Assembly: GCF_024489055.1 (NCBI RefSeq)
Contig: NC_090238.1
Coordinates: 18,879,092-18,943,091, forward strand
Direction of reading: 5' to 3'
DNA: 64,000 nt
Source of the DNA: Chanodichthys erythropterus
Taxonomy: Eukaryota; Chordata; Actinopteri; Cypriniformes; Xenocyprididae
Shown here: positions 26,201 through 37,475 of the stretch, in pieces
Layout: every line of letters begins with the position of its first letter
Numbering within the stretch: position 1 is the first letter of the stretch
Translations under genes and position numbers: made by a program
The notes under the pieces: generated by a model
The model's input: only the letters and a program-made list of their open reading frames with translations
Databases searched by the model: none
Told to the model about the DNA's origin: nothing

Positions 26201-29200
26201 ATGTACCAAGCCACTTCTGAACCAAAGACAACATCAGAAGCGCCTTACCTGGGCTAAGGAGAAAAAGAACTGGACTGTTGCTCAGTGGTCCAAAGTCCTC
26301 TTTTCAGATTAAAGTAAATTTTGCATTTCACTTGGAAATCAAGGTCCAGAGTCTGGAGGAAGAGTGGAGAGGCACAGAAACCATGTTGCTTGAAGTCCAG
26401 TGTGAAGTTTCCACAGTCAGTGATGATTTGGGCTGCCATGTCATCTGCCGGTGTTGGTCCACTGTGTTTTCTGAAGTCCACAGTTAACGCAGCCATCTAC
26501 CAGGAAATTTTAGAGCACTTCATGCTTCCTTCTGCTGACAAGCTTTATGGAAATGCTGATTTCATTTTCCAGCAGGATTTGGCACCTGCCCACACTGCCA
26601 AAGGTACCAAAAGCTGGTTCAATGGCCATGGTGTTACTGTGTTTGATTGGCGAGCAAACTCGTCTGACCTATTGTCAAGAGAAAGATGAGAGACACCAGA
26701 CCCAACAATGCAGATGACCTGAAGGCCACTATCAAAGCAACCTGGGCTCCCATTACACCCGAGCAGTGCCACAGGCTGATCGCCTCCATGCCACGCTGCA
26801 TTGATGCAGTAATTCATGCAAAAGGAGGCCCAACCAAGTATTGAGTGCATAGAAATGAACATACTTTTCAGAAGCCTGAAATTTCTGTTTAAAATATCCA
26901 TTTTTTATTGATCTTATGAAGTATTTTAATTTATTGAGATAGTGAATTGGTGGGTTTTTGTTAAATGTGAGCCAAAATCATCACAATTAAAAGAAACAAA
27001 GACTTCAAGTACTTCAGTCTGTGTGCATTGAATTACTGAAATAAATAAATAAATAAATAAATATATATAAAAATACCCCCCCCCCAAAAAAAAATTATAT
27101 TATATATTATATTATATTATATTATATTATATATACACATTTAAGAAATATTTGCATGTATATATATAGGTGTACACATAAGAACATTTTCACATTAGTT
27201 TTTAACTTTATAAATCCAGATTTGACCCTAACTTTTAACATGGGATAAAACCCACAGAATTTTAGGATCAAATCCGATTGTAAATGAGTTTTATAAATGA
27301 AGCCCCTGGATCTAATTCAATTTGCAACAGTTTTGGTGACTCAAATGCATCTCAAAACCACTAAAGCACACTAAAACAGAGAAAGAACTATTTAAAAAAA
27401 GGCATTTATGAGACACATATCAGTCAATTGAATTCTGATTACACAAGAACGCGTCAGACAGAAGAGACACGGACTCACATAGATGCGTGTGGGGTCAAAT
27501 GGGCACTCATTTGTGATGCTGTAGTAGCTCATGTTGCTAGACAGGTTGCAGTGGGTAAACAGAGTGTATCCTTCCTGATGTATGGCCCTCCCTGTGGCAA
27601 CACTGATCGCCACTGCAGAGGCGGCACCCAAAAGGCACCCCAGGACACTAACAATTAGTAGAAACCAACTCTGCAACAATGATAGAATGTGTTCAGAAAT
27701 GAATACATGAAAACTCTATTTAGTTCTATAGAAAGACTTGTTTTAAACTTAAATAAACTTAATAGCAGTAACACATAAATAACAAATGCAATCATTAAAA
27801 AGTATGTCTACTCACCAGCAGCTGGTTTTTCTTGTTCTTTGAAAGAACAATAGCTGAGATTCCACCAATAATTGCCTGCAGGTTATAACATGGGCGGATG
27901 TATGAATTACAGTGTGGATTCATTCAGTGCAAGGGGTGAATTTAAAGTTTTAACTAACACACCTGGTTATTTTTAACCACTATGTCTCATCTACCACATG
28001 AGTGGGAACTGGATAATAATCACAAAACAAAATCCATTGTCCATAACAGAAATGTGGAGATATTAAGCAATACATTACAGTTTCAAGGACAGACATACCA
28101 TGAGTCCTGCCACAAGAGCAATGACATTGGAGATAGGGTAGACGAGTTTCCGGTTCCAAGTGAACACCTTTATGTGTCGGAGCACAACTCCGTGTACCAG
28201 TGCCCCCAGCAAGAAGTTCACATGACCAACCAGCACCAGTCCCAACCCCATTTTCATCAGGATTTTGTCATCCTTCAGACTGCCACAACAAAGACCTACA
28301 GCAAACACACACACAATATCAAGCAACCATAAACATAGAAACAGTGGGGCACTGAAGCTAAAGGACCAGACATCAAATCATCAGATAAACTAAATGTAAT
28401 GAGTCAAGGAACTATGTGCACCATGTAATCCAGATTAGTTTGGGACTACAAACAGTCATTTTTCATGAGCCATGACTTCACTGAGAAGCAAGGGAGGTGA
28501 TGAAGGACTGTCAGATGTAATGGAGGTTATCACACCTGAATTTCCATGACTTGTCCATGAGCATGCATTTGTGACTACTGGATTTTTAATAATCAGAACA
28601 ATTGTAGCCAATTAAATATTTGAGTCCTGTGAATGAATGAATGAATGAAGGAATGAAAAAAATTAAATGTTTGTTATATAATATTATTAACATTTAATAT
28701 ATATATATTTTTCACAATTTAAAATTCCATGTTGATAGTTTTCTATGACCGTGTTCCAACTATGGATTAATTTACTACAGCTCTGGTGGTACATCTGTAT
28801 TGTACACTTTCATTGTAAATGAATCAGTGGTTCAAAGCATGTATCAAACTGCCAAAATCATGACCCCCAGTGATGAACCATTAAAATCTAGAAGGACTTA
28901 AAACGTAACAAAGCCTCTTTACTGAAATCACGTGACTTTGGCAGTTTGATACACGCTCTGAACCACTGATTTAAAGCTTCGAAGCTTCATGAAGCAGTGT
29001 TTTGAAATCGCTCATCACTCGATATTGTTGAATAAAGTCATTATTTCATTTTTTTGGCGCACAAAAAGTATTCTCGTCACTTCATAACATTAAAGTTGAA
29101 CCACTGTCGAACATGAACTGTTTTGGATTGACGGGTATGGATTGACATGAGGGTGAGTAATTAATGACAGAAATTTCATTTTTGGATAAACTAACCCTTT

Positions 29201-30024
29201 AAAAAGAGAATAAAACTATCCTCAGAACACCCACTGTATTTCACAAGTAAGTTTAATTGTCATTAAACCATTTTCTTGCAAACCTGTATGACCTTTTTTT
29301 TCTTTAATGGTTCAATAAGTTATATTTTTTCTTTCATTATTATTTTACACGCAATAACAAATAAATGGTGATCGAAAATGTCAATCATCAAAAGCGACGC
29401 AGACCCATAATTAGCGACACCGCCTTACAATTAGAAGAGCCAATCGCATTGATGATAGAGGATTGGAAGTCCCGCCTTAAAATGAAAATAACCAATAACC
29501 AGCTTGTTTACTCTGAATAGATAAGCAAAGATTCGATAGTCAGATTTTACTGCCGATTTAAAATATGTTATTGACAAGCGGTATCGTACATTTTAGTCTT
29601 TTTAGTACATTTGTTTTCAGTTTGATGCTCGACATTAATTATAGCGTGTTTATATGTGTTTATAATAACACAGAACTTTAATTAAAACACAACATAAACA
29701 TCACAAAGCAGATACCAAATCTTCCACAATAAATCCATAAACAATCTGTAAAAAGGCATCAAGTCCGAAATAAACATTGAAAAGTATTTTATGTTGTAGG
29801 CTATTTGTTGTGAAATCCTTCCATTACATCAGTTAAAATGGCCATTACTAGACTCATTACATTCAGCGAGACATTTATATGACAGAGCAGAGAGTGCTTT
29901 GATGTATTATCAAGGTAAACATGACCACACCCGGTTCGCGAGCATGTTCATATACTCTCAGTCCACCCCATGAAATGAACACTTTACTTATGTAAATGAT
30001 GTCCAACTCACCCGAATTCACCAT
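23272..30024 (-). CDS. krtcap3: KRTCAP3/TMEM54-family four-helix membrane protein
   Basis: Six exons on the minus strand close in frame: 30012-30024, 28099-28295, 27816-27875, 27479-27670, 23651-23785 and 23272-23400 (726 nt, 242 codons with the stop; 241 aa). Human KRTCAP3 is about 240 aa and TMEM54 about 222. The segment GLGLVLVGHVNFLLGALVHG and the sequence CPFDPTRIY before the last helix are signature stretches of this family. Four hydrophobic segments lie at about 22-43, 57-83, 92-117 and 156-184. The third loop carries an NLS/NMS glycosylation pair. The acidic tail contains EEEPAEHDLLDKD. Function is poorly defined; family members are epithelial membrane proteins. The motif around helix 1 and the length favour KRTCAP3, but TMEM54 shares AIVLS and cannot be excluded. 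The fourth intron (23786-27478) carries the Tc1/hAT nest, and intron 1 (28296-30011) carries a MITE remnant. Confidence 0.82.
24083..25833. mobile_element. hAT-like non-autonomous element inserted in the Tc1 copy
   Basis: The ends are TAGGGTTGGGCAA and CTTCCCATCCCTA, with an exact 8-bp target duplication ATAAATAC at 24075-24082 and 25834-25841. Subterminal ATCCGATACG and GCATCGATACATATCGG blocks are typical of a common fish hAT family. No transposase frame is found. A second element (24363-25309) is inserted within it. Confidence 0.88.
24363..25309. mobile_element. Second hAT-like element, nested inside the first
   Basis: Ends CAGGGGCGTAAAT and ATTTACGCCCCTG are exact inverted repeats of 13 bp. 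An exact 8-bp target duplication GTCGGTTT flanks them at 24355-24362 and 25310-25317. Internal sequence is non-coding. Near the right end is a run of 25 G (25253-25277) followed closely by 10 C. Confidence 0.9.
27095..27135. repeat. (TATAT)n AT-rich microsatellite
   Basis: A run of ATTAT/TATAT units follows a C8/A9 tract just past the right end of the Tc1 copy, in intron 4 of krtcap3. Confidence 0.7.
28745..29205. mobile_element. Degraded palindromic MITE in krtcap3 intron 1
   Basis: The right half is clear: AAGCAGTGTTTTGAAATCG, TTTTTTTGGCGCACAAAA, TTGAACCACTGT and the end GGATAAACTAACCCTTTAA, as in the complete copy at 56461-57284. The left half is strongly eroded, though GTATCAAACTGCCAAA near 28840 still pairs with TTTGGCAGTTTGATACACG near 28937. 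Confidence 0.65.
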
Positions 30025-30240
30025 CCTGAAGTCCTTCTTTCAGATTAAGTCATAATTAAGGGTTTAACGTGTTCATGGATCTTCTCCTCTTACCGTGCCT
30101 CTCAGGCTGTCTTCCTTCTTCCCGTTCACCTGCGTGCATGGCCACTCCCTCTCCGCTCGCTCACCTGATCCTGACCGCCCTGCAGGGGTCGCTGCTGTAT
30201 AACGAGGAAGAGGAGCCGTCAGCCTACACGGAGTTATATA
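29206..30240. other. krtcap3 5' region; no further gene seen
   Basis: This covers the 5' end of krtcap3 intron 1, its 13-nt first coding piece (30012-30024) and the presumed upstream promoter. No TATA box in a convincing position was found. The plus-strand frame at 30069-30278 has no recognisable domain and overlaps the divergent promoter region. Confidence 0.35.
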
Positions 30241-30344
30241 CCCTGCATCCCAATGTGCACACTATCCACCCTAAATAGTATTGGATATTACTAATGTCAC
30301 ATGCTATTTAGGATGGATAATAGTATGGACATTGGGACACAGGG
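30241..30344. mobile_element. Small palindromic MITE, copy 2, between divergent genes
   Basis: The left arm CCCTGCATCCCAATGTGCAC and the right arm GGACATTGGGACACAGGG are inverted; both contain CCTAAATAGTA-like inner blocks, as in copy 1 at 11083-11192. It lies between the krtcap3 start (minus, 30024) and the ZP-C gene start (plus, 31018), about 220 bp from the former. Confidence 0.65.
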
Positions 30345-30863
30345 ATAGTCTCAAATGCGAGCACTGTGTTGACATTAGATTGATGACCATCTTTTTTTTC
30401 TTTCTTTTTTTTTTTTTACACTTTTCTGGTAAATTTCAGCCTTCGATGTACTTTGTATTTTTAATCACACTTTTTTACGAAACAACAAAGTTTAAAATGT
30501 TTCTGTTAATTTACCTTAATCTGAATTTGCCATGCAATTCTTTTGTTGTACAATTCTAAAAGCAAGGCACAAAAACTTAATGTAATTCAGTATATAAGAA
30601 TATAAAATGAAATAAATACAATTTTGAATAATCCTGGTGAGTTTGCTGGATCTATTTACATCTATTTAAGAAAAACCCAAGAAAATAAAAAGTTTATTTT
30701 TTTATTTATGAATGACAAAAATTGGTATTTACATTTTTAAAAGAAAAAAATTAAATAAACAAAAGATGTTCAATGTATCTGTTTTGTTTTGGCAGCATAA
30801 TTAATAATAATTAAAAAAAAAGCCCAATCAGTAGCCAGCATGAGTTGATGAGGTAAACCTGAA

Positions 30864-30948
30864 CACCTGGACATGATAAGCTGAATCTCATTAATGCGTT
30901 AACCTGCACACCTCCTCTCAGGTTGATGTTTTAGGAAGGTCTTTAAAA
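30864..30948 (+). promoter_or_regulatory. Candidate promoter of the ZP-C gene (E-box, TATA-like)
   Basis: An E-box CACCTG is at 30864-30869 and a TATA-like CTTTAAAAGA is near 30942, about 70-80 bp before the ATG at 31018. Egg-coat ZP genes are classically driven through a CANNTG E-box by FIGLA. That this one is used in oocytes is inference. Confidence 0.35.
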
Positions 30949-31017
30949 GAAGGAAAGGTGTTGTGTAAAATATTCTGCACTGGTTCTCTCTCAGGACGAA
31001 ATTGTAGTAGTAGTAGG

Positions 31018-33920
31018 ATGGCGGCAGTTTTTGTCGTCCTCTTTTGCACTCTTGCGCTGTCTGTTGCGTCTAACGGGAATGATTTTAATGCACGCTTTTC
31101 AGCGTACTTACCGGGAATAATACAAGATGCCTGGCATGTTTCTGACTTTCCTGGCGCTGTAGAAGATGGACCTTTCTTAAATGGAGTTCACCTGCCTCAC
31201 ACTTTTGATGGCTTTGCATCTGGCTTCTTGATGCCATATGATATACATGGCCTACTGGAGAGAAGAAACCGTTTTTCTTTAAGGATCATGAACTGTATGT
31301 CATTAAAATATTCTTAATCTATTAGATATAGTTAGTATCTTACTATCTAATATTTGTTTTTGCTTTAGCATCTTGGAGTGATCCAGCAGATACTAACGTG
31401 TTCCACAAAGGAGAGCAGTTGCATCTGCAGGTGTCTGCTCTGCCTGGCCCTGGTCAACAGCTTTATGTCCAGTCTTGCCATGCTTCCTCCTCTCCAAACC
31501 CTGCTGACAAACCTGAAGTCTCCCTTATCATTAACAAAGGGTAGATCAACTCGATACACATTATTTTCTGTACATTTGGTCCCTGAAATAATTTAGCCTT
31601 AACTCTTGTTTGACAGATGTGTGGCGTCCAAAGAGTCTTTGGTGAAGTTTGTGTTGCGACGGAGTGATGCAGTCAACTTTGTTGTTCGTACGTCCAGTTT
31701 GAAGTCTTCTGAGGTGGGTGTTCATTCTCAGTTAGGATTATTACAACTCTACAAATTGACAATAGCTTGATCTGTAGTGTTCTCCTGTTTGCTTTAGCTT
31801 TATCTTCACTGCAGAGTCTATCTTTCTGATGTGGGTCTGACCTCTGCCACTAAATTCTGCAACTACAACAAGCTCAAATCAAGGTGAGTGTTTGTATCAG
31901 AGCTTTTTCTTCTTTAGATATTTGTCTGAAAGGTTTTAGAAAAGTGCTTTTTGTTTTTTCCAGATGGGTTGACCTGGGTGGCCAAAGCTCAGTATGTGAT
32001 TGTTGTGGGAGAAGATGCAGAAGCTTGGAGCATGCAGAACTTCCTGGTTAGTATAGCAACATGAGCTGGAACTCAAATGAGCAAAAAAGTACCCATGTCA
32101 GGGCTCAAGATTAAGCCTGCTGAGTTTTGGGCCAGTTGACCATACTATCGCTTGCCATTTTGGTACCGTTGTGTCATTGATCTTAAAATTCCTTTCAAAT
32201 TTACTTTTTCTGACTTTATGAATTCTTGTCATCAAGACGAGCTGCTAGCTGGCTAATTCTGCTGTTGCAAAAGTTACTTTTGTGCCTTGAAAGTATCCAA
32301 AAATGCCTTAGAACCAAGCAGCAATGTTTTTATTACTTTTACAGTAAAGGTGTTTACAAAGTTATGCTTTTTGTAAACAAAAATTGTCATGGGAAAAACT
32401 TGAATATTTGTGACCAATCTACAGCAGGGGTGTCCAAACTCGGTCCTGGAGGGCCACTGTCCTGCATTTTGGCTCCAACTTGCCTCAATACACCTGTCTG
32501 GAAGTTTTCTAGTATGCCTAAGACCTTGATTAGCTGGTTCAGGTGTGCTTAATTGGGGTTAGAGCTAAACTTTGCAGGACAGTGGCCCTCCAGGAGCAGG
32601 ACTGGACACCCCTGCTCTAGTAAGGCCTCATTTGGGTGTCCATGCATTAGCTAAAATAAACTATCAATTGGCAGTGTTCATTTACAGCGTTTTTATTAAT
32701 CATTGGTGTTAAGTGCAACTCTACAGTTAACATTGTCCATGCATTAATGTTATGATACAATTCATGGTTAAAAAAAAATCTATTGATGTTGAAACTGTTA
32801 AATTTAACATTTTTATAAAATATATAAAGTGGTTCATTTGAACCAAGGAAACCTTTTATTCTTGCCAAAATGATTTGCTAAAAATGAAATTACTCACAAA
32901 GTATTAGAGCTACTGGGCCAATAGAAAAATGCTTGAGCCCTGTGTTTTACTTTGAAATGAACCTCCACTGTCTCTTTGTTAGTTTCTCTAGACCTGACCG
33001 CAGTAGTAAGCACCGGCCCGCTTATTATTAAGGATCAGCAATCTGCACCCCAGGCCACATCACCGCTGCCGAAGTCAGACTACAGCGCTACCAAGTCCAG
33101 CGCTGCAGCCCGAGACACGTCTGATAAAAGCCGGATCATGGCAGGTGCCTCTTTCTCTGGACGCTCAATGCAAAACTTTGGCAATGTCTCCCCCTGGCCG
33201 TTACAGCCTGGCTTTGGAGGAGGTGTGGTTGTTGTCAGCCAGAGACTGGGAGGGGATTTATCAATGTGGCTACCAGACATGGAGTTTGTGTTCCCACCTG
33301 TGGTACAAGTAGGAATTGGTCATCCAGAAAATCCTGCCCTTCAAAGTGACGAACCCTTTAGAAAGCTGAAACCAGATGAGGGCACTGAGACGAGTCCGGT
33401 GGTTGCTGTGGATGAAGGAAAAGCTAAAGTAGAAGCTATAGATTCACATGATGTTGCAGTGGATGGATTTGTTAAGATTCAAGGAAAACCTGCTGTGACT
33501 GAAGTGCATCACCTAGAGCAGCCTCAAATGGATCTTGAGTCTGATTTTGAATTTGACTTTCCTTCTAATGGCCTATTGCCTGTCAACCCTACACCAGATA
33601 AGCGCTCGGAGAGCACTGAGGATAATGTTGTTTTCAGACAGGCTGAGATGCTCTTTGAAAAAAGCGATAAAGGAGCCAAATTAATTGAGCCAGTTCTCTA
33701 CTCTAAACTAAGTCTGAAACAAGCTGTAGATGGATCAAGTTCTCTCAATTATGAAGAACGGAAAAGGCCCAGCATGAGAAAGCAGGACAATGAGATTCTG
33801 CAATTGGAGCAGGATAGTGAGAAAAGCCAAAAGGATGAGCAGATGGAGGATGCCTCTAAAATTAAAGGTCTGGTTTCATCCCTATTAGATCAACTGAGGT
33901 CAGTGAAATGGTGGTTGTGA
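31018..33920 (+). CDS. Secreted ZP3-type protein with ZP-C module but no ZP-N
   Basis: Six exons join in frame: 31018-31294, 31369-31540, 31617-31713, 31798-31883, 31964-32046 and 32983-33920 (1653 nt, 550 aa). Residues 1-18 form a signal peptide (VFVVLFCTLALSVAS). Residues from about 85 follow the ZP-C half of ZP3: RFSLRIMN, then WSDP, YVQSC, KGC, LHCRVYLSDV, KFCNYN, RWVDLGG and VCDCCGRRC. This gives eight cysteines, the ZP3-type count. The 60 or so residues between signal and ZP-C contain no cysteine and no ZP-N pattern. After the ZP-C comes GPLIIKD and then a 300-residue acidic, probably disordered tail encoded by one large exon, ending without a membrane helix, as in fish egg-coat proteins. 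ZP modules polymerise through ZP-N, so this protein may act as a modifier or cap; that is inference. I do not recognise the exact orthologue. Confidence 0.82.
32425..32614. mobile_element. hAT MITE in the ZP-C gene intron 5
   Basis: Ends CAGGGGTGTCCAAACTCGG and (inverted) CAGGGGTGTCCAGTCCTG. The flanks ATCTACAG (32417-32424) and CTCTAGTA (32615-32622) share TCTA at the same positions, as expected of a diverged 8-bp hAT target duplication. The inner repeats TGGAGGGCCACTGTCCTGCA and GCAGGACAGTGGCCCTCCA pair almost perfectly. This is a very common fish family. Confidence 0.85.
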
Positions 33921-33996
33921 TTTTTATTAATGGTCTGTATGTTTCCATCATGCCTTGGTGTGAAATGATTCTAATATTTACTGAGACTTCAACCTA

Positions 33997-34002
33997 AATA
34001 AA
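33997..34002 (+). terminator. Polyadenylation signal of the ZP-C gene
   Basis: AATAAA 77 nt after the stop codon, followed by AAGCATTTT and a TG-rich stretch. Position is typical of a short 3' UTR. Confidence 0.75.
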
Positions 34003-34659
34003 AGCATTTTTTCCTCAAGTTCCTGTCATGTTTAACTTATCTAGGGTTTTACATTGAGTAGAAAAACATTACTTGTAAATATCATATGAGTGCATGGTAA
34101 TGTTCAGCCTTTTTATATGAAGAGGAAATGCAGGGTTTTTTTTTGTTTTTAAACCCTAAAGCGACCACTGAAGACTCAAGTTTTTGACATTACTTGTAAA
34201 GGAGTTGAATCTTGTAACTTGATCCAATTTTGGTTATTGGATCAAATCTTAAATGTAGGCTTGAAAGGATTCTGAAATCAGATTAGATCACAAAAATCCA
34301 ATCTTAGTTTTGATCTGGTTCAAATCAGTTTGTTCACAACTTTAAGATTGGGATGCCTTTGTTAAAAACATCCGGATTATACTGATCACAGAAGGGTGGA
34401 TTTCAGGAACAAATTAAACTTTTAAAACTGGTCAAATATTTTAATTTTTTTTTTTTTTTAATATAAGTTACTTTGTAAATTTGGCACAACCAAACTTTTG
34501 ACTGGTTCATCTCTTTATTTGCAAATGCAAAGTTTCTTGGGTGAACACTATGCGACACTTGAGAATGCAATATATTTATCCCCACTTTTTCCATGTCCCT
34601 TTAGGGGCTCTGTAGAGCACTAGTAGGCCTAATCCATATTTAGTAATCTAAAAGTGCAT

Positions 34660-36086
34660 CTGGAACAGGGTGATCAATCTAATTTTGCTTTGAAAAACCT
34701 GCACAAAGATTATCTGATCCTGCAACAAAACATGGGATTTCCAGATCATTCTGATCCATATTAAACATTTTGGACAACTCACACCAGGTTGATCATAAAC
34801 ATGAAATTGTCTAGCCATGACTGACTTTTCCACGGGAGTATAAACATGAGGAAACGCAAAGGCCAAATTCTCAATCATTCATCACAATGAGTAAAAACAA
34901 ATATAGTTCTGATGTGCAGCAAAAGATTGAGCTTCACAAAATGGCTTTTTACTTATAGCCATTTTCTAACGCATTGAAAATCCCCATTTCCACAATCAGG
35001 GCAATAAAGAAGTTCCAATCAACTAAAGATGTTACAAATCTGCCTGAAAGAGGACATGTGTCTAAATCGTCCTAATGTGCGGTGAGGAGGAAAGCGTGAG
35101 TGGCCAAAGACTCTCCAAGGATCACAGCTGGAGAATTGCAGAGATTAGTTGAGCCTTGAGTCTCAAAGCCTAAAAAAATTAACCAGCACCTACATCCCCA
35201 CAAGTTGTTCAGGAGGGTTTCAAGAAAAATCCTCTGCTCTCATCCAGAAACAATCTCCAGCATATTCAGTTGTCAGACAAGACTCGAACTTCAAACGGGA
35301 CTGGCTTCTATGGTAAGATAAAACTAAAAGAGCTTTTTGGCAGCAAACCCACCAGATGGGTTTGGTGCACACATGGATAAAAAGTACCCCATGTCCACAG
35401 TTAAATATACTGCTGGATCTTTAATGTTGTGTGCCTGTTTTTCTGCTGGAAGTCCTTGACATTTTGTTCAGATACATGGTATCATGGATTCTACCAAATA
35501 TTAACAGATAAATCAAAACCTGACCACTTCTGCTAGAAATCCTATAATGAGCCATGGTTGGATCTTCCATCAGGACAATGATCCAAAACAAACATCAAAA
35601 CCAACACAACAATGTGTCACTGAGCACAAAGTGAAGCTTCTGCCATGGTCTTCCCATTCCCCTGACCTGAACCCTAAAGAAATGAGTGGAGTGAACTGAA
35701 GAGAAGAAGCACCAGCATGGAGCTGGAATCTGAAGGATCTGGAGAGATTCTGCATGAAGGAATGGTCTCTGATCTCTTGTCAGGTGTTCTCCAAACTCAT
35801 CAGGCATTATAGAAGAAGAGTCAGAGCTGTTATCTTTGCAAAGGGAGGTTGCAAAAACTATTGAATAAAAGGGTGCCAATAATTGTGGCCAACGTGTTTT
35901 GGAGAAAAACATTTATTTCATAATGTGATTTTCCCCCCACTTTCAATTCTTTTCCTTCAATGAAAGGTTAGATTTTTGCTAATTTTATGAATTAAAGATC
36001 AAAAGGATAAACAATGCAGATTTATTTTTACAGCCATCTTTGATCATTTTTACCAAGGGTGCCAATAATTCTGATCACCACTGTAC
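34660..36086 (+). mobile_element. Second Tc1-like transposon, decayed
   Basis: The right end CCAATAATTCTGATCACCACTGTA (quoted in part: AATTCTGATCACCACTGTA) is the usual Tc1 terminus. Plus-strand translation in broken frames shows a transposase start near 34892, a block near 35090 resembling the paired-like DNA-binding region, and the catalytic-core signature QDNDPKQTSKP followed by SHSPDLNP near 35575-35680. Stops and frameshifts occur throughout. The left terminus was not found and is probably lost. This copy belongs to a different subfamily from the one at 23841. The rest of 33921-36400 has no gene. Confidence 0.8.
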
Positions 36087-36408
36087 TTGGTAAACTTGGT
36101 TTTCTTTTTCTGATGTGCAAATATGGCAGACCATTTCATTATTAAAATATCAGGTCAGAGAAGTATACCTTTTATGTGGGGTTTCATTTACTTTTAATAT
36201 TTGATTCATTCAATGGATTTTTGCCAGTATTTTGAGACTGACCCACGTTCATGTAAAAGAAACATTGTGCTGTAGACTGCTGCTGCACCCAGATGTCGCT
36301 GTTGGATGTTCCTTGTTGAATGTGCTGTCATGTACACCGCATGCTCGGAGAGGGTTTTTTTCCTGTTATCCCGAATGCGACCCTGGCTGCTATTTCCTCC
36401 GCTTGAGC

Positions 36409-36448
36409 TATAAAGTGCCCGTGCGTTTCCCACGCACCCTCTTTCCCC
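36409..36448 (+). promoter_or_regulatory. pabpc4: pabpc4 core promoter: TATA box and 5'TOP-like start
   Basis: TATAAA lies at 36409-36414 and the pyrimidine tract CCCTCTTTCCCC at 36437-36448, about 28 bp further on, where transcription would start. A C followed by a pyrimidine run at the cap is the 5'TOP motif of translation-machinery mRNAs, and PABPC mRNAs are known TOP mRNAs. A GTGAGT at 36471 and an acceptor-like TTTCAG at 36778-36783 leave a 5' UTR intron possible. Confidence 0.65.
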
Positions 36449-36491
36449 GGCCACCACACCGTGAGTGTATAACTCACTGTTCTTCAGTACC

Positions 36492-36580
36492 TTTAAAAAA
36501 GAAAAAAAAAAACAACATAAAAAATACAAAATACCGAAAATCTCAAAAAATAACTACTTTAAAACAACGTTTTTAAAAGG
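36492..36580 (+). promoter_or_regulatory. pabpc4: A-rich leader segment, likely PABP autoregulatory tract
   Basis: Within the predicted 5' UTR, two A-rich stretches (about 36494-36528 and 36536-36570) lie about 300 nt before the ATG. In PABPC1, an oligo(A) tract in the 5' UTR binds the protein and represses its own translation. The same arrangement here suggests the same control. It applies only if the leader is not spliced out between 36471 and 36783. Confidence 0.5.
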
Positions 36581-36829
36581 GCAAACTTTTTTTTTTTTTT
36601 TTTTTAAAAAGACAAGGTCTCGAACTACCAAGACGATTTCTGAAGCCAGTTCCTCGCGACCGGACTCCATATGCTGTAGCTGTCAGTGCTACCGACATCG
36701 TTTATTTGGAGAGTAGCGTAAAAGTTTAATAGACTCATTTGTCCCTGTGGTTCTAGGACACTCTTTACGCACTGTCATTTCAGCACTAGACAAAACACAC
36801 GAGCTCAAAGGCTTGAACGACACCGAGAC

Positions 36830-37410
36830 ATGAACGCAGCGACCGCGGGGAGTTATCCGATGGCTTCTCTCTATGTGGGCGACCTGCACCCTGATATCAC
36901 GGAGGCTATGCTGTATGAGAAATTCAGTCCGGCCGGCCCGGTGCTGTCCATCCGCGTGTGTCGGGATATGATCACGCGGCGCTCGCTGGGCTATGCCTAC
37001 GTCAACTTCCAGCAGCCTGCGGACGGTAAGACATGACAGACGGCGCCCTGTCGTCCTGGGTGACTTTAAACGTGATGGACATAGCTGTCAGAGTAACGGG
37101 AATAATGTGTCATGCTTTGTGCGTAAATGTAGGGACACTGGAGGTGATATGTAGCGTGTGTTCGCGCGCGTTCACTCTCTCCTGTGTGCTGTTGCCACAT
37201 GTATTTCTGAGTTATCCACAGCGTGCTGTTCTTCACTCCTCTCTGCCAGAACCTTCTTTAACATCTTAAAGAGACCGCTTTATTCTCCTCATATGGCCTA
37301 TTGTGTGAAAGTCAGGGTTTACTGACTGTGCCTGTCACCGCATTATGTCCAGCCATTATGGCAAGCTGCTTTAACATTTTCCTTTAAACGAACTAGTATC
37401 TTTTTATGTT

Positions 37411-37475
<65 letters not shown>

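Larger units (their letters stand above)
23841..27046 (+). mobile_element. Tc1-like transposon remnant, interrupted by a hAT element
   Basis: The left inverted repeat starts CAAATTAGAATATCATGAAA (about 23842) and a matching right repeat runs from about 26940 to 27046 (ATTGAATTACTGAAATAAAT, inverted). The final bases are lost into an AAAT run. Between them a decayed Tc1 transposase is readable on the plus strand: a helix-turn-helix piece at 25931-26128 (with RVIAERAGCSQSAV) and the second catalytic block at 26321-26689 (FQQDLAPAHTAK). Stops and frameshifts separate the pieces, so it is not active. The sequence is split at 24083-25833 by a hAT element and resumes directly after its target duplication. 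It lies in intron 4 of krtcap3, in opposite orientation to that gene. Confidence 0.88.

Noticed and set aside
30069..30278. Plus-strand gene between krtcap3 and the ZP-C gene, or a ZP-N exon
   Set aside because: The frame has no ZP-N cysteine pattern, no suitable donor, and ends inside a palindromic MITE.
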